Source: Anaerobacillus sp. CMMVII (GTDB lineage: Bacteria; Bacillota; Bacilli; Bacillales; Anaerobacillaceae). From it: 64,000 bases of DNA. The position numbers were made by a program, and so were the translations under genes. The notes beneath the pieces were generated by a model that saw only the letters and a program-made list of their open reading frames with translations, searched no databases and was not told where the DNA came from. Shown in pieces: positions 8,824-17,662 of the stretch. Every line of letters begins with the position of its first letter. The first letter of the stretch is position 1. The DNA lies in contig NZ_JACEHK010000001.1 of assembly GCF_025377685.1 (NCBI RefSeq), positions 612,885-676,884 of the forward strand, read 5' to 3'.

Positions 8824-9576
8824 ATGGATGTGTGTAGAGTGAAGGAAAAACGACTCGAAGTAGATTTATATAGGCCAATACAAAGCTATTTTCAGAAATT
8901 AGGCTTTCAGGTATATGGAGAGGTCAATGATTGCGATATTGTTGCGGTTAAGGATGACGAGGTAATTGTTATTGAATTGAAACTTTCTTTAACGATTGAG
9001 CTGTTGATCCAAGCAACGAACCGACAGCGCTTAACAGATCAAGTCTATATTGCCATCCCAAAACCAAAGTATAAATTACGATCCAAACGTTGGGCCGATC
9101 TTTGTAATTTATTAAAAAGACTAGAGTTAGGTCTGATACTTGTTTCCTTCTCAGGGAAACGTAAGAGTGCAGAAGTTATGTTTCAGCCAGAGCAAAGTCA
9201 AAGGATTCGGGTAAATAAGCGAAAAAGACAAGCGCTACTGACCGAAATCAATGGTCGAAGTGCTGATTACAACGTCGGTGGTAGTACACGTACAAAGATA
9301 ATGACAGCCTATAAAGAAAACTGTATCCAGATTGCTTGCTACCTTGAGCTGCAGGGGCCGTTATCCCCTAAGGCACTAACAGAGCTCGGAACAGGTGCAA
9401 AAACGCCTTCTATTTTAACGAAAAATTTTTACCGCTGGTTTGATCGAGTCAAGCGAGGGGTCTATGTGATTAGTGAAAAGGGAAAACAAGATCTTAAGGA
9501 ATACCCAGAGCTTGTGTCTTACTATTTAGAAAAGATGGTACAAGTCAACAAAGGAGAAGACGATGAACAATTATAA
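8824..9576 (+). CDS. DUF2161-type putative PD-(D/E)XK phosphodiesterase
   Basis: A 250-residue protein. The N-terminal 100 residues show a PD-(D/E)XK nuclease core: an initial helix (YRPIQSYFQKLGFQVYGEV), DCDIVAV with the metal-binding Asp, and VIVIELKLS with the E-x-K. The remainder, with SPKALTELGTG and a TKNFYRWFDRVKRGVYVIS end, looks like a winged-helix or targeting region. This matches the DUF2161 family, whose substrates are not known. The start is uncertain: ATG at 8824 or GTG at 8839 (MKEKRLEVDLY), neither with a strong ribosome site. It lies 12 nt after an SNF2 helicase and overlaps truA by 14 nt, so translation of the three is probably coupled. A nuclease next to a translocase invites a DNA-processing idea, but nothing else supports it. 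Confidence 0.75.
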   Translation: MDVCRVKEKRLEVDLYRPIQSYFQKLGFQVYGEVNDCDIVAVKDDEVIVIELKLSLTIELLIQATNRQRLTDQVYIAIPKPKYKLRSKRWADLCNLLKRLELGLILVSFSGKRKSAEVMFQPEQSQRIRVNKRKRQALLTEINGRSADYNVGGSTRTKIMTAYKENCIQIACYLELQGPLSPKALTELGTGAKTPSILTKNFYRWFDRVKRGVYVISEKGKQDLKEYPELVSYYLEKMVQVNKGEDDEQL

Positions 9577-10300
9577 GTTGCTGATTCAATACGACGGGGG
9601 CCGCTATAAAGGCTGGCAACGTCTTGGTGGTAACGAAAATACGATTCAAGGGAAAATTGAAGCGGTCATCACTGAAATGGTTGGGAAAGAGACGGAAATC
9701 ATCGGCTGCTCGCGGACAGATGCAGGTGTCCATGCGCTTGCTCAAGTTGCAAATTTTAAGAGTAGTGTGAAGTTAACGCCCGAGGAGGTAAAGAGTTACT
9801 TAAACAAATACCTACCGCAAGATATTAGTGTTGCTGATGTTAGCCTAGTTCCTGAACGTTTTCATGCTCGTTACAATGCTAAAGATAAAACATATATGTA
9901 CAAAATTTGGAACGAGGATTATCTCAACCCATTTATGCGAAAGCACAGTATGCATATTGAGAAAAAACTCGACGTTAATCGGATGAAAAAAGCTGGTCAA
10001 TACTTTTTAGGGGAGCACGACTTCACAGCTTTTTCAAATGCAAAGTCGAAGAAAAAAACGATGGTTCGCGAAATCTATGCCGTTGATCTTGAACAAGTCG
10101 GTGGTTTTATTGAGATCAGAATCTGCGGTAACGGATTTTTATATAATATGGTTCGAAAAATGGTCGGCGTCTTGATTGAAGCAGGTCAGGGGAAAATAGA
10201 GCCAGAAACAGTTGCGACCATCTTAGCTTCAAAAGAGCGAAATCAGTTAAATTTTATGGCAGATCCCAGTGGGTTGTATCTTGAAAAAATTGAATACTAG
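9563..10300 (+). CDS. truA: tRNA pseudouridine synthase A (second-copy location)
   Basis: A 245-residue TruA, which makes pseudouridine at positions 38-40 of the tRNA anticodon arm. The catalytic aspartate is in CSRTDAGVHA (about residue 53); other family blocks are YDGGRYKGWQRL at the N-terminus, RFHARYNAKDKTYMYKIW in the middle and GNGFLYNMVRKMVG near the end. The start follows AAAGGAG inside the end of the preceding gene. In Bacillaceae the main truA lies in the ribosomal-protein cluster with rplQ and rplM; this one sits behind an SNF2 helicase and a nuclease-like gene, so it is probably a paralogue, as found in some other Bacillus species. Confidence 0.92.
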   Translation: MNNYKLLIQYDGGRYKGWQRLGGNENTIQGKIEAVITEMVGKETEIIGCSRTDAGVHALAQVANFKSSVKLTPEEVKSYLNKYLPQDISVADVSLVPERFHARYNAKDKTYMYKIWNEDYLNPFMRKHSMHIEKKLDVNRMKKAGQYFLGEHDFTAFSNAKSKKKTMVREIYAVDLEQVGGFIEIRICGNGFLYNMVRKMVGVLIEAGQGKIEPETVATILASKERNQLNFMADPSGLYLEKIEY

Positions 10301-10401
10301 GCAAGTGATTAAATTAATAAAATAAATACTGTTTGCTTTCCCTCACATCTTCTGTTATGCTTAGGAAGAATTATTTTTGTTCGGTCTGTAGGAAAAGCAA
10401 A

Positions 10402-10479
10402 AGTATTTAAACTTTTCGCCTTTGATATCTAATTGAGCATTGATAGTAACAAATGTGGATAGAATATCCACCCAGGAGG
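10402..10479 (+). promoter_or_regulatory. structured cold-shock mRNA leader
   Basis: Two hairpins precede the cold-shock gene: AAAAGT/ACTTTT at about 10402-10420, and GTGGATA-GAA-TATCCAC at 10455-10471, a 7-bp stem that ends two bases before the ribosome site AGGAGG (10474-10479). Long structured leaders that control translation with temperature are a feature of csp genes; the role here is inferred. Confidence 0.5.
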
Positions 10480-10487
10480 AAACACAC

Positions 10488-10688
10488 ATGCAACAAGGTA
10501 CAGTAAAATGGTTTAACGCAGAAAAAGGATTTGGATTTATCGAAACAGCAGGTGGAGAAGACGTATTCGTACATTTCTCAGCTATCCAAGGCGAAGGATT
10601 TAAATCTTTAGACGAAGGCCAAAAAGTTACATTTGACACAGAACAAGGTCAACGTGGACTTCAAGCTACTAACGTTAACAAAGCATAA
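10488..10688 (+). CDS. cold-shock protein, CspA/CspB family
   Basis: A 66-residue cold-shock domain protein, a single-strand nucleic-acid chaperone that keeps mRNA unfolded at low temperature and in other stress. RNP1 is KGFGFIE and RNP2 is VFVHFSAI, both complete; the N-terminus [17 protein letters not shown] is typical. The ATG follows AGGAGG with 8 nt spacing; the longer in-frame ORF from 10440 is only leader. It is monocistronic, with a strong terminator directly after it. The leader contains a hairpin that can sequester the region just before the ribosome site. Confidence 0.96.
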   Translation: MQQGTVKWFNAEKGFGFIETAGGEDVFVHFSAIQGEGFKSLDEGQKVTFDTEQGQRGLQATNVNKA

Positions 10689-10693
10689 TTTTG

Positions 10694-10724
10694 AAAGGAC
10701 TCTAATTCTAGAGTCCTTTTTTTG
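10694..10724 (+). terminator. intrinsic terminator of the cold-shock gene
   Basis: AAAGGACTCTA and TAGAGTCCTTT form a 10-11 bp stem followed by seven T. Confidence 0.92.
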
Positions 10725-10791
10725 TTGTTCATTCATAATTTGTTCATATTAGTTTGGTAGGATTTCTTTGACCTAAGGTAAAGGAGCAAAC

Positions 10792-11493
10792 ATGATGAAG
10801 AAAACGTTAAAGGTATTAATTATCGAAGACGACCCGTATATTCGTGATATCATTCGGTTATATATTGAAAAACAAGGGTATACCGCAGTTGAAGCGCAGA
10901 ATGGTGAAGAAGGCTTGCAAGTATATTTTGATGAAAGTCCTAATTTTATAGTCCTTGATATCATGCTCCCTGAAATGAGCGGGTGGGAAGTGTGCAAAGA
11001 AATTAGAAGAGACAATCTATCCATTCCTATCATCATGTTGACAGGAAAAGGTGAGAGCTATGATAAAATCAAAGGCTTAAATTTAGGCGCTGATGATTAT
11101 ATCGTCAAGCCATTTGATCCTAACGAATTAATTGCACGTATCAAAGCGGTTTTACGAAGAACGAACTTTGATGAGGGAGGGGTTGAGGTTATTCAACTTC
11201 CTTCGTTGTCAATCGATATGAAGCAGTTCAAAGTAAGTAAGGGTGAGGTTGAACTGATTTTAGCACCAAAAGAACAAGAATTACTTTATTTTTTTGCGAA
11301 AAATCAAAATCAAATTTTTACACGCCAGCAATTACTAGACCAATTATGGGGCTATGAATTTGATGGGGACCCAAGAACGGTCGATGTCCATGTGAAAAGG
11401 CTCCGTGAAAAGCTAGGTGATCCTTTAAAAGAATGGTCGATCAAGACGGTGTGGGGCATTGGCTATAAATTTGAGGTGAATTTTGATGAATAG
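10792..11493 (+). CDS. OmpR/PhoB-family response regulator
   Basis: A 233-residue regulator. The receiver domain (residues 6-120) has the acidic pair EDD, the phosphorylated Asp in VLDIMLPEMSG (about residue 54), and the Lys of YIVKPF. The C-terminal winged helix (about 135-230) has LAPKEQELLYFF and RTVDVHVKRLREKLG, with GIGYKF at the end. Its kinase gene overlaps by a few bases. The genes 490 bp downstream encode an MMPL exporter, a plausible target, but separate promoters are likely. The stimulus is unknown. Start at ATG 10792, behind AAAGGAG. Confidence 0.93.
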   Translation: MMKKTLKVLIIEDDPYIRDIIRLYIEKQGYTAVEAQNGEEGLQVYFDESPNFIVLDIMLPEMSGWEVCKEIRRDNLSIPIIMLTGKGESYDKIKGLNLGADDYIVKPFDPNELIARIKAVLRRTNFDEGGVEVIQLPSLSIDMKQFKVSKGEVELILAPKEQELLYFFAKNQNQIFTRQQLLDQLWGYEFDGDPRTVDVHVKRLREKLGDPLKEWSIKTVWGIGYKFEVNFDE

Positions 11494-12877
11494 AAAAGGG
11501 ATTTTTACGAAGCTATTTGTAACAAACATGGTCATCGTGTTAGTGGCTTTTGTGTTTTTTTGCTCGATCTTTCTATATCTATTTCATCTAAATCTCTACG
11601 AGAATTATGAAGAAATCTCTGAGCACTACGAGGAACTGATAAAGGACCATATTCTACTACTAGATGAAGTAGGGTGGGACAATGAGATCGTCAGGTCTTC
11701 GTTTGAACTAAGTTTTAACCAGTTAGGTCGAAACATCTTTCTCTATGACTCCAATGGCCAGCTTCTTTATTATCCGAATAACCCAAATGTGGTGGAAGTT
11801 GATCGCTCTATTATTGTACAAGCGGTAAGCGGGGAGAAGTTCTCTAAAGGAATGAGAATTGAAGAGGGCCTGATTTATGTCATAGCGACTCCATTAAAAA
11901 TAGATGCAGAGTCTGCGAGAGAGTATGTGATGGTCATGAAATTTAATGAAGTCAATCATGAATATAAACAATTGATCTTTATGATTTTCATTACCTTCTC
12001 TATTACGATTGCGGTTGCGGCCATTATTTTATGGCTTACATCTAAAAAAATGACCGCACCTCTTAGAGAAATGAACCATGTCGCCTTAAAGTTAGCCAAA
12101 GGAAATTTTACAGAGAAAGTGAAGGTTCGCTCAAAAGATGAAATTGGTCACCTAGGTGAGACGTTTAATTACATGGCGAATGAATTGGCTAGCCTAGAGC
12201 AAATGAGAAAAGACTTTATGGCAAATGTCTCTCATGACCTTCGTTCGCCGCTGACTTCAATTAAAGGGCTATTGGTCGCTTTTCTAGATGGTACCATTCC
12301 AAAGGATCAAACGAATTATTATTACAAAGTCATGAAAAGTGAAACCGAACGTCTTATCAAGCTTGTGAATGACCTCTTAGATATGACACAACTAGAGGCA
12401 GGACAAATTCAACTAAAACCTGATTCGTATAATCTAACAGAACAAATGCGGTTGGTCATGGTGAAAATGGAACCGCAATTAGTAAAGTATCAACTTGATA
12501 TCGAATTACTTAGCGAGGACGACGACTTGCTTGTTGTTGCTGATGCCGATCGAATTGAACAAGTGTTGATAAATCTAATCCAAAACGCTATTCAACATTC
12601 GCCACCTAAAAGTGTAATTAAACTTCTAATCGAAAAGCAAGGCGACCAGGCTGTCATAGAGGTTGAAGATTTTGGTAGAGGCATTAAGACTGAGGATATT
12701 GAAAAAATTTGGGAGCGTTTTTACAAAACAGACCGAGCTCGTTCTAAGAAGGTAGGAACCGGTATCGGCTTATCAATTGTAAAATCAATCCTCGATTTAC
12801 ATCATTCAGGGATTGAAGTTCGAAGTGAAGTGAACCGAGGAACGATGTTTACATTTAGACTTCCTCTTTCTAAGTGA
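11486..12877 (+). CDS. sensor histidine kinase (HAMP, HisKA), partner of the PhoB-type regulator
   Basis: A 463-residue membrane kinase. Helix 1 is at about residues 10-33, an extracytoplasmic sensing region of some 125 residues follows, then helix 2 (about 165-185), a HAMP linker (KKMTAPLREM ... DEIGHLGETFNYM), the phospho-acceptor helix with MANVSHDLRSPLTS (His near residue 250), and the ATPase domain with N-box NLIQNAIQHS, DFGRGI and GTGIGLSIV. The ATG at 11486, with GAGGTGAA 5 nt upstream, overlaps the end of the regulator gene, so the pair is translationally coupled. Resembles PhoR/ResE-type sensors in layout; the ligand cannot be told. Confidence 0.92.
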   Translation: MNRKGIFTKLFVTNMVIVLVAFVFFCSIFLYLFHLNLYENYEEISEHYEELIKDHILLLDEVGWDNEIVRSSFELSFNQLGRNIFLYDSNGQLLYYPNNPNVVEVDRSIIVQAVSGEKFSKGMRIEEGLIYVIATPLKIDAESAREYVMVMKFNEVNHEYKQLIFMIFITFSITIAVAAIILWLTSKKMTAPLREMNHVALKLAKGNFTEKVKVRSKDEIGHLGETFNYMANELASLEQMRKDFMANVSHDLRSPLTSIKGLLVAFLDGTIPKDQTNYYYKVMKSETERLIKLVNDLLDMTQLEAGQIQLKPDSYNLTEQMRLVMVKMEPQLVKYQLDIELLSEDDDLLVVADADRIEQVLINLIQNAIQHSPPKSVIKLLIEKQGDQAVIEVEDFGRGIKTEDIEKIWERFYKTDRARSKKVGTGIGLSIVKSILDLHHSGIEVRSEVNRGTMFTFRLPLSK

Positions 12878-13364
12878 GGAAGAATGTAGATTCGGAATGC
12901 TTTTCAAGTTTTCAGCCTGATCCTTTCCATAGAGCGCGGTTGACATAGGTTCGGAATGCATATCTAGTTTTCAACCTGATTTTTTCTGAACTCAACCTCA
13001 TTCAATTAACGCCACGTAGCATTTGTTATCCTTCATACAGAGTACCACTTAAAAATAGACATGGGTGATTATGTACATTCTTAAACTGTTAAAAATGTAC
13101 ATCGATATATTGACATTTACACCTGAGCTATAAGGTCATTTGATTGGGTGAATGGGGAAACTCGGGAAAGTGACGTTCTGAGAAGTGAATTGGGGTTTTA
13201 GAACTGTAATTCTCGGGCGCTAATCAGAGCTAATGGAATTTTTAAATTTAAGGAACTGAAAAAAATGCTTTACTCCCGTTGTTCATTTTTTGTTAATAAT
13301 TTATTGCTACTATAGGAAAGGTCATTAGTTTGAAAGTACACTAGGAAAGAAGGAAGAGAGAAGG
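12878..13364. other. gene-free stretch with a 31-bp direct repeat
   Basis: No gene seen. Two direct copies of a 31-bp sequence starting TTCGGAATGC and ending CCTGAT lie at 12891-12921 and 12950-12980 (27 of 31 identical). A partial third copy (TTCGGAATGCTTTTC) is at about 40486. Shared words such as ACGCCAC and GTACATCG follow in both places, so both are probably remains of one dispersed repeat. Confidence 0.5.
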
Positions 13365-15560
13365 ATGAAAAAGTTAGCTGAGTTTTCTTCAAACAGAAAA
13401 TGGATGTGGGTTGTTTTATTATTATGGGTCATAGTCGCGGGCGCACTGAGTGCAGCTCCTTCGGCAAATGATTATACGGTCAATACTGGTGACGATGATT
13501 TGCCGCAAAATGCCAAATCAGTCATCGCGAGTGAAAAGGTCAATTCATATTTTACGGAAGACAATGGGCTCCTGGCCTTACTTGTTTTTCATAACGAATA
13601 TGGTTGGGATGAAGGGAGCTATGGCGAGATTGATAAGGTGAGTGAATGGTTGGCCAGTGACGTTAATGGGCTGGAAACGATTCAATCAACGATCCCATAT
13701 CATATTTTTCCTGGTCATGCGAAGTCAGCCTTTCAATCAGAGGATAAAACTACGGTTGTCCTACCTGTGATGTTATATTCTGGATTAGAAATGTCTGAGA
13801 TTAATGACACGGTAACTTCTATTCAGGAAGTTAGTGATCAGGAGATGGCAGTTGGGGCATTGAAAATTACCGGACCAGCCGGGATTGCCTCAGATACGAT
13901 TGCCATTTTTTCTAATGCGGATTTAGTGCTGCTATTTTCGACAATTGGGTTAGTTCTTGTCTTATTAATTTTGATTTACCGTTCGCCTTTATTAGCAATT
14001 ATTCCATTAGTCGCTGTTGTGTTTGTGTACCAAGTAGTTGACCGGGTCCTCGGCTTGTTTGCCGCAAATGAGGTGTTCTCAATTGAAACACAGTCGTTAT
14101 CGATTGTGATGATTTTGCTATTCGGGGCTACCACAGATTATTGTTTATTCGTTTTTTCTAGGTACCGTGAAGAATTAAGAAAGCAAGAAAGTAAACACCT
14201 TGCCATGAAGGAAGCGATGGAAGAAGTTGGAGAACCAATTTTCTTTAGTGGTGCAACTGTATTTGCGGCTATGCTAGTCTTACTTTTAGCAGACTACGGT
14301 CCTTATCAGAACTTCGCCTATGTTTTTGCGATTACGATTGCGATAGTTTTACTAGCTGGGTTAACGTTAATTCCAGCGTTGTTCACAATTTTTGGACGTC
14401 GCTCGTTCTGGCCTGTAATACCAAAGGTTGGAGAGGAAACATTAGCAAAAAATCGTTTCTGGGGAGCTGTCGGTACTTTTGTTACTAAAAAACCAAAGCT
14501 TGCTGCAGGGGTTGTATTAGTAATCCTAATTATCAATGCTTTGAATGTTACTACGATCCAATATTCTTTTAATCTTATTAATTCATTTCCAGAGGATATG
14601 AAGTCACGGATTGGATTTGAACAATTAGAACAGAGTTTTCCAGCAGGTGAGCTTGCACCTGTGACAGTTCTACTAGAGAAACAAGAAGGCTTTCTTTTAA
14701 CAGACGAGGAATTTGACGCAATTGAGACATTGAATGAGAAACTCATAAGTCTTGATGGAGTCGCAACTACTTCGTTACCAGAGCGTGAAGCGTTGCAAAC
14801 CGGAGAAGTTCACGGAACTTCATTGTACTCAGAAGATCATCAAGCGCTAAAATTTAATTTAATCCTCTCTGACAATCCCTACACACTCGAAGGATTAGAT
14901 ACGATGGATCAATTGAATGAGGTACGTGAGGAACTCCTTAGCGCAAGTGGTCTAGAAAATTACCAGCTATACTTTGCTGGACAGTCAGCAAAGCAAGCAG
15001 ATGTGCGCCAACTAAACAATCGAGACACGCTGGTTGTTGTTATTACTGTCACACTAATTATCTTTGTGATGCTAATCTTCCATTCGCGCTCGTTAGTGGC
15101 GCCAATTTATATGATGGCGACGATTTTACTTTCGTATTTTTCAGCGTTAGGGTTAAGTTGGTTTGTTTTTGAGAACTTCTTCGGATTTGAGGGCATGAGT
15201 TATCGAATTCCGCTATATGCATTCGTCTTCCTTGTTGCACTTGGAGTTGACTACAACATCATGTTAATTTCGAGAATACGTGAGGAAACACGTCATTTTA
15301 ATATCAGAGAAGCTGTTCAACGTGGGGTGGCTTTAACTGGTGGGGTAATTTCATCGGCTGGTTTAATCTTAGCAGCCACCTTTGGGGTCCTAATGACGCA
15401 ACCAATTTTGGAACTATTTATGTTTGGTTTTATCGTTAGTTTAGGGATTTTAATGGATGCCTTTATTGTTCGTGGTGTTCTTGTCCCTGCTATCGTGACA
15501 CTATTGAAAGGTTGGAATTGGTGGCCTTCAAAAAAAAGAGTCCCTCAAAGGGAACAATAA
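13365..15560 (+). CDS. MMPL/RND-family membrane exporter (YdfJ-like)
   Basis: A 731-residue transporter of the MMPL class of the RND superfamily. The layout is a helix at residues 12-32, an extracytoplasmic domain of about 150 residues, a block of five to six helices (about 180-360), a second outside domain (about 400-540) and a final block of helices. Family motifs are seen: TTDYCLFVFSRYREELR in the first half and ALGVDYNIMLISRIREE in the second, the paired proton-relay Asp-Tyr segments. B. subtilis YdfJ is similar in length and type. Such proteins export lipids, toxins or drugs; the substrate here is unknown. The gene is monocistronic with its own terminator. A two-component pair sits upstream. 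Confidence 0.9.
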   Translation: MKKLAEFSSNRKWMWVVLLLWVIVAGALSAAPSANDYTVNTGDDDLPQNAKSVIASEKVNSYFTEDNGLLALLVFHNEYGWDEGSYGEIDKVSEWLASDVNGLETIQSTIPYHIFPGHAKSAFQSEDKTTVVLPVMLYSGLEMSEINDTVTSIQEVSDQEMAVGALKITGPAGIASDTIAIFSNADLVLLFSTIGLVLVLLILIYRSPLLAIIPLVAVVFVYQVVDRVLGLFAANEVFSIETQSLSIVMILLFGATTDYCLFVFSRYREELRKQESKHLAMKEAMEEVGEPIFFSGATVFAAMLVLLLADYGPYQNFAYVFAITIAIVLLAGLTLIPALFTIFGRRSFWPVIPKVGEETLAKNRFWGAVGTFVTKKPKLAAGVVLVILIINALNVTTIQYSFNLINSFPEDMKSRIGFEQLEQSFPAGELAPVTVLLEKQEGFLLTDEEFDAIETLNEKLISLDGVATTSLPEREALQTGEVHGTSLYSEDHQALKFNLILSDNPYTLEGLDTMDQLNEVREELLSASGLENYQLYFAGQSAKQADVRQLNNRDTLVVVITVTLIIFVMLIFHSRSLVAPIYMMATILLSYFSALGLSWFVFENFFGFEGMSYRIPLYAFVFLVALGVDYNIMLISRIREETRHFNIREAVQRGVALTGGVISSAGLILAATFGVLMTQPILELFMFGFIVSLGILMDAFIVRGVLVPAIVTLLKGWNWWPSKKRVPQREQ

Positions 15561-15655
15561 GTAGCTACTACTAAAGTACTAGCAGGATATATCATATGAG
15601 GAATTGTCATATAAAGAAAAATAAAGTTTAATATAAGAAACGATAAAATCGTTTT

Positions 15656-15701
15656 CCGGCAATTGGTCAGTGCTTTCATTAGACCAGTGCCGGTTTTTTT
15701 T
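15656..15701 (+). terminator. intrinsic terminator after the MMPL gene
   Basis: CCGGCAATTGGTC pairs with GACCAGTGCCGG, followed by eight T. The rest of the gap 15561-15829 holds nothing else I can support. Confidence 0.9.
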
Positions 15702-15884
15702 GTGCGAAATAGTTCTTGGGAAAGTTATAGAAGCTTTCCAGTTGTTTTAGGGTAGTCATTCTTTTTGAAACTTATTAGTTTCTTATTATTCTAAATATTT
15801 ATATAATAGAGCTAAACTAGGTAGGGGGGATGTTTTATCAATCAAGCTTATCTACAAAAAAAGGAGCGCTACGCCAATATCTAT

Positions 15885-17642
15885 ATGGCAGCAATCTCAA
15901 TTCTCGGTTTTTTGGCTGTTGTAATCAGTATGTTTTACATTGAACTAAGTCATTATTACATTATTTTTATTTTACTTGTGAGCTTTTTGGCGGTAACAGA
16001 ATATTATCCATTCCCTGTATGGAAAGGATTTACGACCTTAAGCTTCCCAATTATCTTTACGATTGACCTTGTTTATGGACTTCCAGTATTAATTGTTGTC
16101 TATGCGTTGATTGTTCTAGTGGTTAACATTCTTCATAAGCGCCCGCTTCGAGTGGTTTGTTTTAATCCGGCACAACTTATTTTAAGCTATCTAGCCGCTA
16201 AAGGATTGATGGTGCTAATTTTTGAAGCATTTCCGGTATCTCGTTCAATCACTGATTTTGCATTTATCTTAGAAATTATGTTTGTTGTTTCCTTATTTTA
16301 TATAATTAATAATTTATTAGTGGATATAGTTCTGTTGATCCGCCCGCAACCTTATCCTTTTGCTTTATGGAGAAAAAAGACGTTAACAGAACTAATTAGT
16401 TTTGTCTTTTCTATATCCTATGTGATCTTACTTTTTTTCCTTGGCGGACAAAATCGAGGTATTATTGATGGTTTTTCTTTCTTTTTCTTCTTTTCACCGC
16501 TTATTGGTTTATCGTTATTAGGAGCGAGTAATTCAAGATTAAGAAAGGAAAAAAATCGTTTAAAGACGCTTTTTTCCATTACGAAGCAGTTAAATAAACA
16601 GTTACCATCAAAAGACTGGGTTAGTTCTTTGCAACATGGTACTAAGGAACTTCTAGGCGTTGAAGCAACTTTGCTCTGGATAAAAGAGGATGAGAAATGG
16701 GAGTTGGTTCTCGTAGAAGGTCGTGTCAGTAGGAGTGAAGATTTAGCTCAGCAAGATTTCGAAACAATCAACAGGCCAACAGTTTTTCCAGATCACCGCA
16801 AAGAGTTTGGTCCAGTCAACGAATATTTTGAAGAAGGATTAAAGACTTCCGTATATGCTCCTTTGTACTTTGAAAATGAGCTAGTCGGAATGTTAGTTGT
16901 TGCCCGCAGTAGAACGCATAGCTTTAATGAGGAAGATGTTCAGTTAGTTTACGCACTCGCCAATCAGTTAGCTGTAGTAGTTAAGACGAGACTGTTAATC
17001 TCAGAACAAGAAAAACGCATCGTTCTAGAAGAACGTAATCGAATTGCTAGAGAAATACATGATGGCATCGCTCAAACTTTAGCAGGTGGAATCATGAAGC
17101 TTGAAACTGTAAAACGTAAATGGCATCTTGCACCGGAGCGATCGGTAGATTTTATTGACGATAGTCTTGGGAAATTACGCCAAAGTCTTAAAGAAGTAAG
17201 AGATGTTATCTATGCCCTCCGCCCCCTCCCAACTGAGCATGTAAGCCTGCAGCAAGCGATAAAAAAGAGGATAACTACTTTAGAAGACGAGCATGGCCTA
17301 GCAATCTCTTTCCATGTCAACGGAGAACCAATTGTTCTAGCTAATCAGGTTGAAAAAGTCATGTTTGAGACTCTGCAAGAAAGTTTACAAAATGTGATCA
17401 AGCATGCCGATGCTACAAAAATTGAAGTTCAGTTAAATTATCAAACCGAACATGTTCTATTGAAGATTAAAGACAATGGAAAAGGTTTTTCATTAATGGA
17501 TGCAATGATCAAAGCTCGCAATGATGCTCATTTTGGGATTATGAGTATGAATGAGGAAGCGAAAAAAATTGAAGCATTTCTTCAAATTGAAAGTACTCCT
17601 GGAGAAGGAACAATGATTATTTTAAAGGTTCCAAAGCCCTAG
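15885..17642 (+). CDS. membrane sensor kinase with GAF domain (NarL-type partner)
   Basis: A kinase of about 585-605 residues. Six or so membrane helices fill residues 1-215, a GAF domain lies at about 245-385, and the HisKA_3 segment reads RNRIAREIHDGIAQTL with the phospho-His; the ATPase domain has QESLQNVIKHA, DNGKGF and HFGIMSM. The regulator gene follows at 17663. The start is not settled. A good ribosome site (GGTAGGGGGG) precedes an ATG at 15830 that is out of frame; upstream of 15885 the correct frame reads KKERYANIY, which looks coding. Adding two A to the A7 run at 15856-15862, or removing one T at 15833-15836, joins that ATG to the gene, so a sequence error near the start is likely. 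Confidence 0.85.
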   Translation: MAAISILGFLAVVISMFYIELSHYYIIFILLVSFLAVTEYYPFPVWKGFTTLSFPIIFTIDLVYGLPVLIVVYALIVLVVNILHKRPLRVVCFNPAQLILSYLAAKGLMVLIFEAFPVSRSITDFAFILEIMFVVSLFYIINNLLVDIVLLIRPQPYPFALWRKKTLTELISFVFSISYVILLFFLGGQNRGIIDGFSFFFFFSPLIGLSLLGASNSRLRKEKNRLKTLFSITKQLNKQLPSKDWVSSLQHGTKELLGVEATLLWIKEDEKWELVLVEGRVSRSEDLAQQDFETINRPTVFPDHRKEFGPVNEYFEEGLKTSVYAPLYFENELVGMLVVARSRTHSFNEEDVQLVYALANQLAVVVKTRLLISEQEKRIVLEERNRIAREIHDGIAQTLAGGIMKLETVKRKWHLAPERSVDFIDDSLGKLRQSLKEVRDVIYALRPLPTEHVSLQQAIKKRITTLEDEHGLAISFHVNGEPIVLANQVEKVMFETLQESLQNVIKHADATKIEVQLNYQTEHVLLKIKDNGKGFSLMDAMIKARNDAHFGIMSMNEEAKKIEAFLQIESTPGEGTMIILKVPKP

Positions 17643-17662
17643 AGAAGAAGGAGGGATTTTAC

